Below are positions 33,608 through 45,949 of a DNA stretch of 64,000 nucleotides, in pieces. The first letter of the stretch is position 1. Each line of letters opens with the position of its first letter. The notes beneath the pieces were generated by a model. That model was not told where the DNA came from and made no database searches. It saw only the letters and a list, made by a program, of their open reading frames with translations. The DNA lies in assembly GCF_932294415.1 (NCBI RefSeq), contig NC_065539.1, forward strand, positions 52,595,501 to 52,659,500, read 5' to 3'. Position numbers and translations under genes: made by a program. The DNA comes from Quercus robur. Taxonomy: Eukaryota; Streptophyta; Magnoliopsida; Fagales; Fagaceae.

Positions 33608-34703
33608 TGTAAGCGACTAAATTTCTAGTTCGAAATAAATCAAACAAGTAAAATAGTTTCACAAATGCGAATTTGTATTGATGATTGTGTGGTACAATTC
33701 TCTGTGATTACAAAAGAGTTATCCTCTGATTCGATCTCCTTAAAAGACTTGTTGATTGGATTTGTAGTAACGTGATTTTGATTCGAACACCCAATATACT
33801 TCAATTTGGTTGAAGAATGGATCGAAGATCTTTGGAACAGAATTACAATGAATCTCTGGCTATGAGCTTGTTGGAAATCCTTTGTTCTTCGTGTTCTTTG
33901 TGTTCTTCGTGTGTTCTTCGGGCGTTCGTCGTCTTCGAAGGTTTGTTGTGGAAGTTCTCCGGGGCTTTAGAGGCTTGAATCCGTGGAGCTTCACTGATTT
34001 GTGGTTGTTTGAGGTTTCTGGAGGCTTTTGAGCTTGATTCCAATGAACTTTGAGATCTAGGCAGATAGTTTGGATGATTCTGCTTCGAATGTTCTTTGTA
34101 TTTGAAGATTTGTGGTGGAAGTTCTTCGGGGCTTTGGAGGCTTGAATCCGTAGAGCTTCACTGTTTTATGATTTGTTGATGTTTTCGGACCTTTGAGCTT
34201 GATTCCCGCAAACTTTTGGATCTAGGCAGATGATCTGGATGATTCTGCTTCGAATGTTCTTCGATTTTGGGGTTGAAGTTCTTGAAGTTCTTGAAGGCTT
34301 TGAGGCTTGATCTTCGTAGAGTTTTTTCACTTCTGAATTCTGGTCCTCCTAAATGTCTCAGGAAGGCTTCTATTTATAGGAGTTTTGGGGTGGGTGAGCG
34401 ACACGTGGCGGAGCTTGATTGGTGACACATGTCACAGCTTGATTGGTCCGCTTAAGTCATTGCTTACACGTGCGAGGTTGCTTGAGTCATCGCTTACACG
34501 TGCGAGGCTGCTTGAGTCATCGCTTACACGTGCGCTGATGCGTGATTGGCTCTTGCATGACACTTGGCAAATTTCTGTTGGCTTCTGAATAGTGATAGCA
34601 AAACCTAGCAGCAATACATGGTGTTCTGTAATTGGCTGTATTTTGTGGACTTGGTAATGTGATGTGTTAGCTTGTGATAGGTCGGGAATTTTCCCTCTCT
34701 ACA
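33608..34703 (-). mobile_element. solo LTR with target duplication CCCAT and internal repeats
   Basis: A 1096-bp block from TGTAAGCGACTAAATTTC to CCCTCTCTACA is flanked by CCCAT (33603-33607, 34704-34708). A consensus TATA box CTATAAATAG on the minus strand (about 34370-34380) shows its orientation. Upstream of that TATA lie three copies of a 34-bp unit carrying CACGTGTAAGC (34442-34545). Downstream of it an approximately 160-bp unit is duplicated (33950-34098 and 34111-34262). Confidence 0.93.
34442..34545 (-). promoter_or_regulatory. 34-bp repeats with ACGTG cores in the solo LTR promoter
   Basis: GCTTGAGTCATCGCTTACAC followed by GTGCGAGG recurs three times. Each unit holds a CACGTG-like core of the kind bound by bZIP/bHLH factors, just upstream of the LTR TATA box. 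A perfect CACGTG lies nearby in GACACGTGGC at 34390-34399. Confidence 0.7.
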
Positions 34704-34708
34704 CCCAT

Positions 34709-36154
34709 ATTCAATTTTTCTAGCATCAAAACAATGTCTTCATACTAACTTGTAGAGCCTCACAATTACCACGGAGATTAAATCCCCCAACACTGGGAAA
34801 CAGCAAACAGGCCTGAGAAGCATTGTTCATAGGACATTAGCATTTAACAATTAACAATATGGCACATGCCTCGAGTGTGGGTGAGGATTTTAGCATGGGG
34901 TCAGCGTGTGGAGTTCATGGCTGAAATGAAAAAGAAAGCCACCAACTTTTGGTGTTAACACCTTGTCCCGATGTTGGAGGCCAAAACTCGAAAATGTTCG
35001 TCTACGTACACTGTTTTTTTAATGAATTGTGACACTCACATCTGACCACCCCAGAAAAAATTTAATTAAATTGAGCCATTGGGGTTGAGCCATTGACATC
35101 TGCTTTAAACAAACAGGACAAGATTGGACCAGTAGGACCAAGACATTAAGGATGAGTCTGGCTTTAGCTTTAAGTTTTTAGCAATTATGTACAGCTTTTT
35201 AAAACCTCAATTTTTACATCTTTTCTTATTTTTTTAAAAAAATTTCAAGATACAAGTATATTTTAACACACTTTCAGCCAAAAACTTGATAAGTTGTTCT
35301 CAAACGAACCCATTTAAACTCCTTACTGATGCAACATACTCTCTCTCTCTCTCTCTCTCTCTGAAAAAGGTGGTCCTAACATAGACAGTAATCACAGGAC
35401 TAGAAACAATCCTAGATCACAAAATAAGAAACCTTGATTGCATTCGACAATATAATAAACTCCCTACAAGATTAGTCCTCACCTCAACTCAGATTAGTGA
35501 AACAGAGGTATGAAAACAAGAAAAATTAATCGATCAGTGATAGTCGAACTACATATAGCAAGCAAGTTAGCTAAACCAATTAGCGAGTATGATGACGCAG
35601 AAGAGCACCTAACCTCGATATGCGAGCTCAGCTAGCACACAAGACGTGCCCAAGTAAGCTACACAAGAACATCAAGCAAAAGATACGCTCATATTTGCTA
35701 AAATAATTCCCTAGAACTCTTTGAGTTTACAAAAAAAAAATAGAGGCACCCCCTTTAACTACATTATCGAAGAGCTCGTGCAGGCACCAGACAAATGCCC
35801 CCTGATCAACTCTAACTTGTTTTACAGGTATTCGCAATCCAGATCAATTGTGCAATTACTGTACGTCAACATCTCTCAAGGTCTGCACCAAAAATGGAAA
35901 AAAAAAACATTTCTCAAGGTCATGGCAACAGCAGCTATCAACTTGAGAATATCATTTCAAACACAAAATAAACCGCGGAAATATCATTTCAAAATCAAAA
36001 AAGGGGACGTACAATCATCGTAATATTTACAAACTCTCTCTCATTTATAAGCTATAGAAGAGCAAAAGGCTAAACATTTTGCTAAGGGCTTGAAAATTAT
36101 TATTGGAGGGTGATGCACCTAGCCTAGGATAAGGAGGATGCAAACATCCAAAAA
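34709..36154. other. intergenic and probable 3' UTR of the transporter gene
   Basis: Holds a (CT)n run at 35340-35362 and a MITE-like block at 35155-35330. The last few hundred bases before 36155 are likely the 3' UTR of the minus-strand transporter gene. No other gene seen. Confidence 0.55.
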
Positions 36155-39100
36155 TCAATTACATTTCATTTCAATATCTTCACTTTCCTTGTTAGTGTCA
36201 GGAATATCCCTTGGAAGGAGGCCAAGGAGAGGCAAAGGCAACAATGAGCTGAGATTGCAGAGGATTATCAATGTGGCTAAGTTGTCAAAACTGTCTTTGG
36301 TAATCCCAAAGAGCTGGGTCAGACCAGCACCTATTAGCCCCCCAACAACGCTTCCTCCATTTGATATAGACATTAGTGTTGCAAAAAGTGTGGCTTCCAT
36401 TCCCTCTGGACATAATCTTGCTGCTAACACAAGAACAGGCATGAAAGAAGCCTGCAATAAATTTACAATTAGTTTCATACTAGAATCAGCAGGATCAATC
36501 TGCAGAACAACGGATAAAACAGATTTTTTTTTTTTTGCTAATAATTTGAAGGGAAAAAAGAAAGGAAAAAAAAGGGCGTGGAAAAGATCCATTAGAAGTA
36601 ATAAAACGGTTAAGCAGAAAACAATGGTACTAAGAAAGAACATATATCATCTCATGCATGTGGCTACATTAGATTCATCATATCAACGTAGAACCTATGT
36701 TACAGTCCATTCCTTAAAGGAACCATGTATGCCTTTGGATAGAACTTTCTAACTTCCCTGGGATTCTATTTATTTAAGGTAAAATGTACTGACAACTTTG
36801 AACTTTTATGATTTTATCTAGTTATACCAACCCCCCTGAACTAATTTTTTTAGCCAATATAAGTCTTCAAATATCAAGAAGTAGTAACTAGCTCCTACCA
36901 AGCTACCATTGGTTCCCAAGGCCTAATGAGATCCATAATGTCCTAAGTTCAAAACTACTAATTAGCATCTTAAGATCACCCCCCAAAGAATTTCTTGTTA
37001 AAATTATCTGGTGTGTGTGGGACGGGACACTACACACACCTGGTGAAATAGTACAGTACTCGAAAATTGCAGGAAACCCACATTAGCCAAAAAAAATAAA
37101 CCAGACAAAACTAGCTCATTTACAGCAACACTCAATCCAAATTGATAATAATGATTTACCATGTGCTAGTCTGATAAGGCATGTGAGAAAATATAAAGAA
37201 AAAAATGGAGGGGAAAAAAGAGTTGTCAACAAGAAAAAGGAAGTGATCAAGAGCGTATTCAAAGCCACTCTCTCTCAAAACCTAGTTGCCCCATTAGAGG
37301 ATCGAAAATGGATTCAAACCCTAGCAAGATCCATGTGAACTGTGAGATTCCAGATCCGGGTACAACTGCTTCATACCCGTTACCCATGAATTTAATGTTC
37401 TTGAAAGACAGCGCAGAGAAACTTGGCATCAATGCCAGGAACAACAATAAAAGGCCTCAGAGCTTGTCATTGCTCAGATCAATAGCTATAAGCTTGTTTG
37501 GGTGCCCAGAGAAAGTGGGACTTGTATGGACGAGAACTAGTTGAATGAGAGACTTGTATGGACGAGAACTAGTTGATTGAGAGCATGAGTTGCTGCAGAG
37601 ATGGAAGGTCGAAAAGAAGGGCTGGTATGGAGCCATTAAGTCAGTTGTGACTCAAATTGATTGCTTGCAAACAAACCCATAATTTGGAAACTCTCAGGGA
37701 TTGTTGTTCCTTCTAAGCTGTTATTGCAATTTGAGCCAAGGAAGGCAGGAAAGTCAACAAGATTCTAGTGCAACTAAATAAAATTTCAAGAGTTGTTAGT
37801 GCATTTTACTCTTTATTTAATTATCAATCTTTCTAATTAGGTCCAAAACTATCTCCAACAAGATCTAAACCAAACAACCCAAATATGCATTGAACATTTT
37901 GTCAAGGAAACTAAAAGACCTTCCTAGTAAGCAGTGACCGGAGCCAGGCAAGTCTCCAACCACTATGCTATGGAAACTACTGCCTTCCAAATTAAGGACA
38001 GTCACATGCATACTTTAGGACAGTCACAGCAAGAGTTAACACAAAAAATGGTTTTCACCAAATGTGCAGAGAAGTAAAACGGCACAAATAGAAACATGTA
38101 CATCACCTGACCAAGAACTGTTAAAATCAAAGAATCCCCAATAGCAAACCACTCATCACTTATACCAAACTTCCGATTCAATCCAGTTACAAGAAAAACC
38201 TGACCAAAAACCAACAATAGAAAAACAACAATTAAAAAAAGGACAAAAAAAAATCATTGGGCATACTCAAACAAAAATGTAAATCATCTCAAATAACCTT
38301 AGAAGTAAACCTGAGTCATCCCAAGAGCTGAACCAAAAATGGTTGTTACAAGAAAAATCTTATGCAGTGGAACATTCTTTAGGAATCCATTATAAAGTCC
38401 AACACCAAGCAGTGATGCCACTGAAGTAACAAGCTTCACACGGCCTAAAAATTCCGGGGTGAAACCAAGCTTATTTGTGCTGTGACAAATTTAAAATGTC
38501 AATAAATGAATAAGATTATTGCAGATCAACGTAAATGCTAAAGCTGAAAGGTTACAAATAGTAATGAAAGACATTCACAAATTGGACATACGTAAAGTAG
38601 AACATGGCAGAGTCTGACTGCGGTGTTGCCTGCCACAGAAATATAAACAAAGTAGGAAGAAGTACACTGGGCTGCCTGACAGCATCCCACAACTGAATTA
38701 TGCTCTGCTTCGAACCTTCAATAAAGCTAAGACTGGCCAAAGGAAGATTTGTTCCTCTTGTTGGACCACGCACAGGCTGTTCTCTTACAAGAACAGCAAC
38801 TGCAGAAGTAATCAGTGGTAGCAAAGCCGTGATTCCAAAAACAAACCTGAGAAATTAAAATTGTAACCAAATGATTGCTTTGGATCATTATCAGTCATAG
38901 GAAATTATCTCCATACACAAACCACCTTAGTTACCTTACACCATAAGCATCCACCAGGGAGCCACTAAAATAGGCACTCACAATTCCACCAAAAGCTGAG
39001 GATCCCCAACATAAAGACTGGAGTGATCCTGACATGCTTTGTGACTCACCACGAGCCCTTTCTACAACCATGGAATCTACAACCTACAATTTACTTCAGT

Positions 39101-42100
39101 TTTTGACATAATTTGTAAAGTATGCCACAAAAATGAATAGCTGAGACACCCAAAATCAAGCAAACAAAATTTCCTTCCCTATCTTTGGCATTAGATGGGA
39201 GTCAAACATCCAATAGAGATGGACCTCCTAAGAGAAACCAATTAGAATACTTTTGTCACATGTAGTATTTAGAAATCAATGCAAGCCTTCACATACAAGG
39301 TAAAAGTCCTGGGCTTGCTGCTTTCCTGTGACCTATTCTGTTATGGTAAGATCTTCAGCAAAATGCTCCCAAGACTATCGCAATAGGGATAGGGTTTTGG
39401 AAATTATGGATTGGTAGGATTGTGGTAATAATTTATCCAGAAATACAGGAATTTGCGTCTTGTTGGTTGTTAGAGTGGTCATAGCTTGTAGGCAGTTACT
39501 TTCCAACTTCATAAGTTATTACAGATGATCTCAGGCCAGGCCTTGCCTTTGTTCTCTGAGGATTTGGGATAGCATATCATTAATAGCAAGTGCAGGTGCT
39601 AGGTTCACACGTAGAGGGAAATGTTTTAAGGTACTGTAGATGTAAAGACATCTCCTTCTAAGAAATTTCTATATGTAAAGCCTTGGCTCCCAACAATGAA
39701 AAACTGAAAAATATGTGAACCCTACATTATGGTAGCAAATATTTGTAAAACTTGATATGCATAATGCAATTCATATGAATATAAAGCTTGCATAACACTC
39801 AATCATTCATTAACAATAACTAACGACGCAGCGTTTTATAAGGGATACTTACAACATCAGAGAAGGCAACAGAAAGTGATCCTAGAAGTATGCAGAAAGC
39901 AGCATCATACTTGCTGTCAACAAAGCTGGCCATCAAACTCCATGAGAGTGCACCAAGAAGTCCTGATAAAATCAGGTATGACCTTCTTCGGTAACCGAAA
40001 AGTGGAACAGAATCGCTGCAGTAACCAATCAATTCTTCAAATGAAATACAGACAAAAATACATACACTTTCTAGATAACCGGAAAGAAAATTGGGGAGAG
40101 ATATAAGATAGACTTGGTCGCACCTAATAAACCCATATAGAGGTTTGATAAGCCATGGTAATGCAGAAAAACCAGATATGACAGCTGTCTAGTCAACCAC
40201 ATATACTTTGTCAGTGCTCTTGATAAAAAATAAAAATAAATTAACTAATTAGCTTAAAGAAAAGATAAAGTTTCCTCGCATACATTTCTAACCTTTAAAA
40301 GAATGCTGTATAAGCAGAAAGTTTTTTTTTTTATATAAGTATAAGCAGAAAGCCTCTGAGAACATTGGTCATAATATTACATCATTGGAAAGGGTCATGA
40401 GTTACTCTTTGCAGTCACAACATTAAAGGAAGGAACAATGCATAAGTTAGATATCTAATCTAAAATTCCCAAGATGATCAACAGAACTAATCACAATCAC
40501 ATACCTCTGCAGGATCTAGATGCAAATCATCCTTTAAGTAAAAATTGACAGCAAGCCTTGCAAGGCCTAATACACCTTGCACAAAATATACCATAGCAAC
40601 TGCAACATTATCTGGGGACAAATCCACCCCAAAGCATTTTATAGCACTCATTCGATATTTGTTCTTGCGGGTAGTTTTACTAGAAGGGGATGTCTCTCCT
40701 TCCACATCTGTTGCTAACATATCCCCTTTTCCTGCACCTGCATAAAGCATGCATATAAAGAATTAGACAAACACAGGATAGGGGCCATGAACCAGGACAC
40801 ATCACCCAAATATATTTTTTTTAAGAAATAGAAAGTAAGAATGAAGGAGCAAGAAATAAGGGCAGAGGAGGAAGCATTGAAGCCAAAACTATATCCTCAG
40901 ATAACACCTTGGCGTGTTTCTTGATATGGGGAAAAAGACTAAAATGCCACTCCTGGTCAAGATTAGTTTCTGAAAGCTAGAAAATAATCAAAAAGGTTCA
41001 ACGAAGGAGCCCCTCAACCTCAATCAACTCAAGTATTTAATTCAACAAATATGCCACCCAGTCTCCAAGTTAAGTTCCAATAAGCTTAAAGATGCCCAAA
41101 AGTATTCAATCAAAGAATTCCCCAGCACAATTAGTACTCCAAATTAACACACTTGTCACACCTATTTTCGGGTTAAATTTCTCAAAGCTTGAAAATTTAT
41201 AATGGTACATGAGCATCAGCTATCTTAGCTAGTAAATTTTTCTGCCCTCCAAAAATAGAAGTGTTAATAATGTCTATAGGGTTCAAAAGATGGGAGAGAA
41301 TTGCCTCCCACTGTTTAGCCGGGATACCCAACCAACCTCAAACATAAGAAAAAGATCAAATCAACAAAGTAATATGTGTTGAATAAAAGAGTCACTGGCC
41401 CCAGTCAACCTCATTTAAGTTACAAAGCTAAAATTATAGTTTCTAAAAATTACTTTTTCTTTTTAATATACACTTGTTTCCCATTGGTCTTCAACCCAAT
41501 ACCTCACCTATACCTGCAAAAATGCTACTGGAGTTAGAGCTCACTGGATAAGACTTTTAACTTGCTTGGAGACCTCCTAATTCCCCATTGTTTTTCAGCA
41601 ACTCTGTGGTAGAGTGGTCAGTTGTTAACTGTCCGTCGTAGGTTTGAATCCTACTTGGGGAGATTTGATTCATTTTGAATTCTTTTATTTGGGAGGGTTC
41701 TATATATCTCCTTATTTCCTATCAAAAAATATATCTCCTTATTTAGGAATTTAGTAGAAAGGAATGAATTGGCAAGGAGGGAATGCCAATTCAATTCCAT
41801 TTCATTCATTTACATGCATTTTGTCTAACAAATCCATTATCACTATTACTTAAGGAATTAATAAGAAATTACATTGTTATCCTCATTTCCTTCAGCCTAT
41901 TTAGGAGGGAAATGGGCAGAAAGAAATGGAGTGGAAAGAATCTTTTAAGAATATTCCTTCAATTCCCTTGTTTGGGAGTTTAAGTAGGAGGGAACTGGAA
42001 GAACATTCCTTTGTTTAGAATTTTAAATAAGAGGGAATGGATAGTTAGGAAGAAACGCTCATTCCTTCCTTTTCCTAAATAGCCCATTTTTTCGTTCTCC

Positions 42101-43771
42101 CAAGATTGAAAGAAATTGGAGAGAATGAAATGGAGTTTAATGAAATTTTCTAAAATGTCCATAATTCCTGTTTATATTTCACAATTTTTTTGTAATACCC
42201 CTCTCTTACTATTTGCCTCACTCTACCTAACGATACATCTTATTTTTTTCCCTACCCCTTATTTTTGTAATCAGATCTTGTTGTCTTACACAAAATGAGC
42301 TATAATTTTCAGCCATCATCATGATCAATTTGCCTTTTGTATAGTCCCAAATTTTTGGAGTTGGCCATAGATCCTTAACCATTTTTCTTAGCTAACGTGG
42401 GTGTTTGGAGCTCATAGAGCACCTAACTAATCCCTTCGGTATGTCATGTGCGTTGTCCCTTGTCCCACACACACTAGGTAATTATAGGAAGGAATCTTTT
42501 GGGGGGTAACCCCAAGATGCTGAATAGAAGTTTTGAACCTAAAAACTCATAAATCTCATAAGGCATTGGGAACCACTAGACCAGCCCTTTGGGGTTAGAA
42601 TTCTTTTTTGCCACTCTATTTTATTCTATTTGAAGTCGTACTCTCTCTAACTTCCTTAACTGACAAGTCATTTTTACTACTTGTACTAGTACATTAATAG
42701 TTCTCCTCTGAATATGACCAAACAATCTCGAGTAACTATCCCTCTTTTTTCCTACTAATCATATAAAAGTAATAAAAATATTGTGACAAATGACAACATC
42801 TTACATTGTTTTATTATTATTAAAGGAGGGATATAATAGGTATGTTGTTATAAAATTATTCATTTTCATTCTCTCTAATGGTAATCCCAAAGAAGGTTAC
42901 TTACACTCCATTTCTTCTAAAACATCCAAACAAAACAATTTAATTCCATGCCTTTTCCACCAAGAGCCTGTCGCTCAACTGACACCTCCTGGTGTTCCCA
43001 ATGGACATATCATTCAAATCCCATTCCCCCAACTATCGAATTATTAAAAAAAAAGGTTCCATTTCTTTTCCTTCCTTAATAATGCACTCATTCCATTCCT
43101 TTATGAACTTTCAAACAAAGCCTAAAACAAAAACAAATATAATTACTAATCAACATACTCATAGTTATATATTTGTCTTTTCCTTTCCTTCAAACACACT
43201 AGAACACACACACACACACACACACATACACTCACTCCATCCTATTCCTTCATGAACTTCCAAGCAGTGTTAGAGTCACTGTAACATCAATTTCGTTATC
43301 AATTCAAAATCTTCATGCATTCACAACCTAAACCAATCAGCTCCAACTGCATCATCATCATCGTCATCAAAATTAAACGTAAAAAATAAATAAATAAATA
43401 AAATTCCTCTTTTCTATGCCTACACTCCCAACCACAATTTCCAAGAACCCAAATTTTTCTCAGCAACCAAACACAACCCAAATCGGGAAAAACAAAAAAA
43501 CCAAAAAAAAAAAAACAAACGTACCGGTTCTGGAATCCAAAAGTGGACCCTGGTCTTCATTGTCCCACCGGTGAGACGGCGCCGGCGGCATCGGAATGGC
43601 AACCGACATGTCCTTATCCGGCAGCTTCCGTCTCCTCCGTCGAGTCCGAGAGAGCAGAGGTGGTGAGACTGAGGAGAAAGAAATGAAGGACAAAATTGGG
43701 TTTTGGAATTGAAAGGGTACGATTGAGATTATTGAAGAAGAAGAAGAAGAAAAAGTCGACGGTTTTGCCAT
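36155..43771 (-). CDS. FBT1: folate-biopterin transporter, plastidial type (9 exons)
   Basis: Exons (minus): 43525-43771, 40505-40737, 40124-40188, 39853-40015, 38935-39083, 38592-38846, 38311-38479, 38107-38199, 36155-36451. All introns are GT/AG and the phases agree, giving 556 residues. The Ser-rich N-terminus ([16 protein letters not shown]) fits a chloroplast transit peptide. The body is a 12-helix BT1-family (PF03092) MFS carrier: [57 protein letters not shown] and [20 protein letters not shown]. It matches my recollection of Arabidopsis At2g32040 closely in order and length (about 560). The role is folate/pterin movement across the plastid envelope. Introns 1 and 8 are long and contain repeats, while the coding part looks undamaged. 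Confidence 0.95.
36885..37055 (+). mobile_element. SINE-like repeat, family C, copy 1 (in transporter intron 8)
   Basis: Shows ACCATTGGTTCCCAAGGCC (A-box side), CTAAGTTCAAAACTACT (B-box side), then AGCATCTTAAGATCACCCCC and a GTGTGTGTGGGACGGGAC tail. The same order is found inverted at 42435-42600. Confidence 0.7.
37290..37560 (+). other. ORF-containing patch inside transporter intron 8, unrecognised
   Basis: An ATG at 37308 opens 78 codons starting [18 protein letters not shown], opposite to the host gene. A 27-bp stretch, GACTTGTATGGACGAGAACT and its neighbours, is tandemly repeated near 37519-37575. It may be a captured gene fragment. No family recognised. Confidence 0.3.
41582..41662 (+). 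pseudogene. organellar trnN-GUU-like pseudogene in transporter intron 1
   Basis: The 3' half reads CGTAGGTTTGAATCCTACTT then GGGGAG, matching the T arm and acceptor end of plastid tRNA-Asn(GUU). TGTGGTAGAG (D arm) and a GTTAAC anticodon loop are in register. The 5' part has a small insertion (TTTTTC) between the acceptor strand TCCCCA and the D arm, and the anticodon stem has a mismatch. A plastid- or mitochondrion-derived insertion, not a working tRNA. Confidence 0.75.
42435..42600 (-). mobile_element. SINE-like repeat, family C, copy 2 (in transporter intron 1)
   Basis: The minus strand reads CTGGTCTAGTGGTTCCCAAT (A box), TAGGTTCAAAACTTC (B box), AGCATCTTGGGGTTACCCCC and GTGTGTGTGGGACAAGGGAC. 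It shares this whole order with 36885-37055. Confidence 0.8.
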
Positions 43772-43984
43772 TTCTTTTATAAAGGACGAGCAAAAATACT
43801 AAAATAGTAACTGAATTTAATTTTTTTTATTTTTTTATTCGGCCAAATATTAAAATATTTATATTTATATGTTTGGTAATGTGCTTTTAGTTTGTTTAAT
43901 TTGGTTTTTAGATTTGATTTCTTTTCATTCAAAATAAAAAAGTTTATCTATAAATCTTTCTCTCCTCTCATTTTCGATTGTGAG
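43772..43984. promoter_or_regulatory. probable 5' UTR/promoter side of the transporter gene
   Basis: AT-rich region upstream of the transporter ATG. No distinct TATA box stands out. Confidence 0.4.
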
Positions 43985-44450
43985 GATAAAGTTACACAAA
44001 TTACCATTTTAAGCTAATTTTCAATGGAAAACCTTTTATGATTTTTTTTGCATTTTTTTATATTTGGCAATATAAAAAAATCAAAAGAAATTTATTTTTA
44101 GTCAATGGAAAATCATATTTCGGAAATATATGTCTTATTTTTTTAAAAAATTGTTTTTGACTAAAATATTTTGGAAAACAATTTTACCTTGCGACATGCT
44201 AAATAAAAGAAGTTAAGAACCAATATAAATACCATTGAAAACAATTCTATCTTATTTTGAGGCCACTATTAAATATTTAAAAAAAATGAGATAATTTTCC
44301 AAAAAGTATCTCATTTTCTAGATAACATTATAACCAAAACAACCGTAGCATAATTTTATTTTATTTTTGGTTTAGAAACAATTTGATCAAATTTTTTATT
44401 GTCACGCACCTCATTTGAGTAATATTTATTCAAAACTCAAAAATTAATAT
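43985..44450 (+). repeat. dispersed repeat, copy 1 of 3
   Basis: Shares long collinear blocks with 48925-49555 and 55580-56940: AGCTAATTTTCAATGGAAA, TTTTGGAAAACAATTT, TATCTCATTTTGAGG then CCACTA, and AACATAGCATAATTT-like bases. It is more diverged than the other two, which share a recent duplication. Confidence 0.75.
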
Positions 44451-44454
44451 TTAC

Positions 44455-44690
44455 ATTTTTTTTTGGCAAAAGGGAATATAATTAAACAAAACTATAAATT
44501 ACAAAGTCTCGCAGTATGAAATACCTAAAGTATCCGAAAATAACAGGTACAAAATAGAGGAAGGAAGATGCGAGTACAAAATAAAGCTGTCACTACTAGG
44601 AGACCCTTCCTTTGCCAAAAGGTCCGCGCATTGGTTCCTTTCATGGAAGATGTAGTGGATGTGGGTAAGAACGAAGCCACTATTAAACTA
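44455..44690 (-). mobile_element. 5'-truncated LINE (L1-type) 3' end
   Basis: On the minus strand, an open frame from about 44672 to a TAA at 44499 encodes HIHYIFHERNQCADLLAKEG. This is the last part of the RNase H domain found at the end of plant L1-type ORF2 (RxxNxxADxLAxxG pattern). A short 3' UTR and an A tail (the T run at 44457-44464) follow. Confidence 0.85.
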
Positions 44691-44802
44691 ATTTTTTTTA
44701 AAGAAAAATATTATATATATATGTGTGTGTACTAATTTTAGCAATTTTGTTTTATAAAATTAAATTTTGCTTTCCTTAAACAATATTATTGATTTTTTTA
44801 AG

Positions 44803-44965
44803 AGCAATGCTATACTCAAAAACTTTTTTACAACATTTTAACAAACTATTTTAGTAGCAAATTCTTATTAGTTTGAATATGGGCCCATCACTTACATCAT
44901 TTTTTTACTTATCAATAACCGCTTATTACATCAACAATTTATAATAATAAAAAAATTGTAATTCT
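44803..44965. mobile_element. MITE-like foldback, diverged
   Basis: AGCAATGCTATACTCAAAAA on the left and TTGTAATTCTAGTATT on the right are weakly inverted around a TGGGCCCATCAC centre. Boundaries and class are uncertain. Confidence 0.4.
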
Positions 44966-45949
44966 AGTATTTTCCTCATTTTAGTGACCATAAAAAAATT
45001 TATAAATCTAAAATTTAAAACAAAATATACAATCCCAAAAAAAAAAAAAAAAAAAGAATTAGATGTTGAAATTGTCACATACAGTGCTAACAGTAAAGCC
45101 ACCTCCCTCAAGTTAAAGTTATGGCTCCATCCCTAGATATGGTTTCCTCAAGAAACTGAAGAAGGGACCTGCAATCATATATCAAAACACTACAAGGGTG
45201 AGATGAATTAGTTAAGACATCGTGCTTTGTAAGGATTGTGACCATAACTTTTGTATCTTGTTCAACGACCTGATATTTAGATTCTTTGCTAAATCCAAAC
45301 CATCACAAATGCTCTAAAGTTCAGCAATCATGGCAAGTCTTTTAAAATTAAAGAGTTAAAGATATGAGTGTCTCATCTTTTGATCTACCAAAAAATTGTA
45401 AAGGTTTCAATAGCTTATGTGGAGAAAAATGAAATTCATGCAAATTTTTGAGACGAAAATAATAATTTAACCTAAGATGTATTAACTTAAGCATCCCATA
45501 ACATTCAAACTAGTACTCGTGATGCACAAAATGTATAACGTATTTCCTAATAAAATTAAAAAATAATTGTAACATATCTAGTTATAATCAAAATTGGTTG
45601 GGAGAGTCAAATTCGAGCTTAATTAGGAATGACGATACTATGACAAAAGGAAATACACACTCATTAACATTGAGAACTATGGGTTAAGAAACCAAAAGAA
45701 AAAGGGAAAGGAAAACAGTGAGTTTTTACGAACTTTTCCTATCAAACAAAAACGTTGCTATTGTCTAACCAAATCAATTGCGTATCAAACTTTGGTAGTG
45801 ATCAAAGTGTACAACCGTGGCACAATGTGAGAGGTGAGTCGAAGAACATAGAAATGTGGAATGGCATCGTCCATTCAAAAATCAAACAGTGAAAACCTCG
45901 AACCATTTGGGCCGTAAACTCACTGGTAGAAAGTTCTGATGAGCCCAAA
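44966..45949. other. intergenic, no gene seen
   Basis: AT-rich, with an A run at 45036-45055. No feature recognised. Confidence 0.55.

Noticed and set aside
36138-36752. 204-codon plus-strand ORF across transporter exon 9
   Set aside because: It is the antisense shadow of the conserved last exon of the transporter gene.
42992-43255. Plus-strand ORF over transporter intron 1
   Set aside because: Low-complexity sequence ending in (CA)n; overlaps an intron of a well-supported gene and has no recognisable domain.
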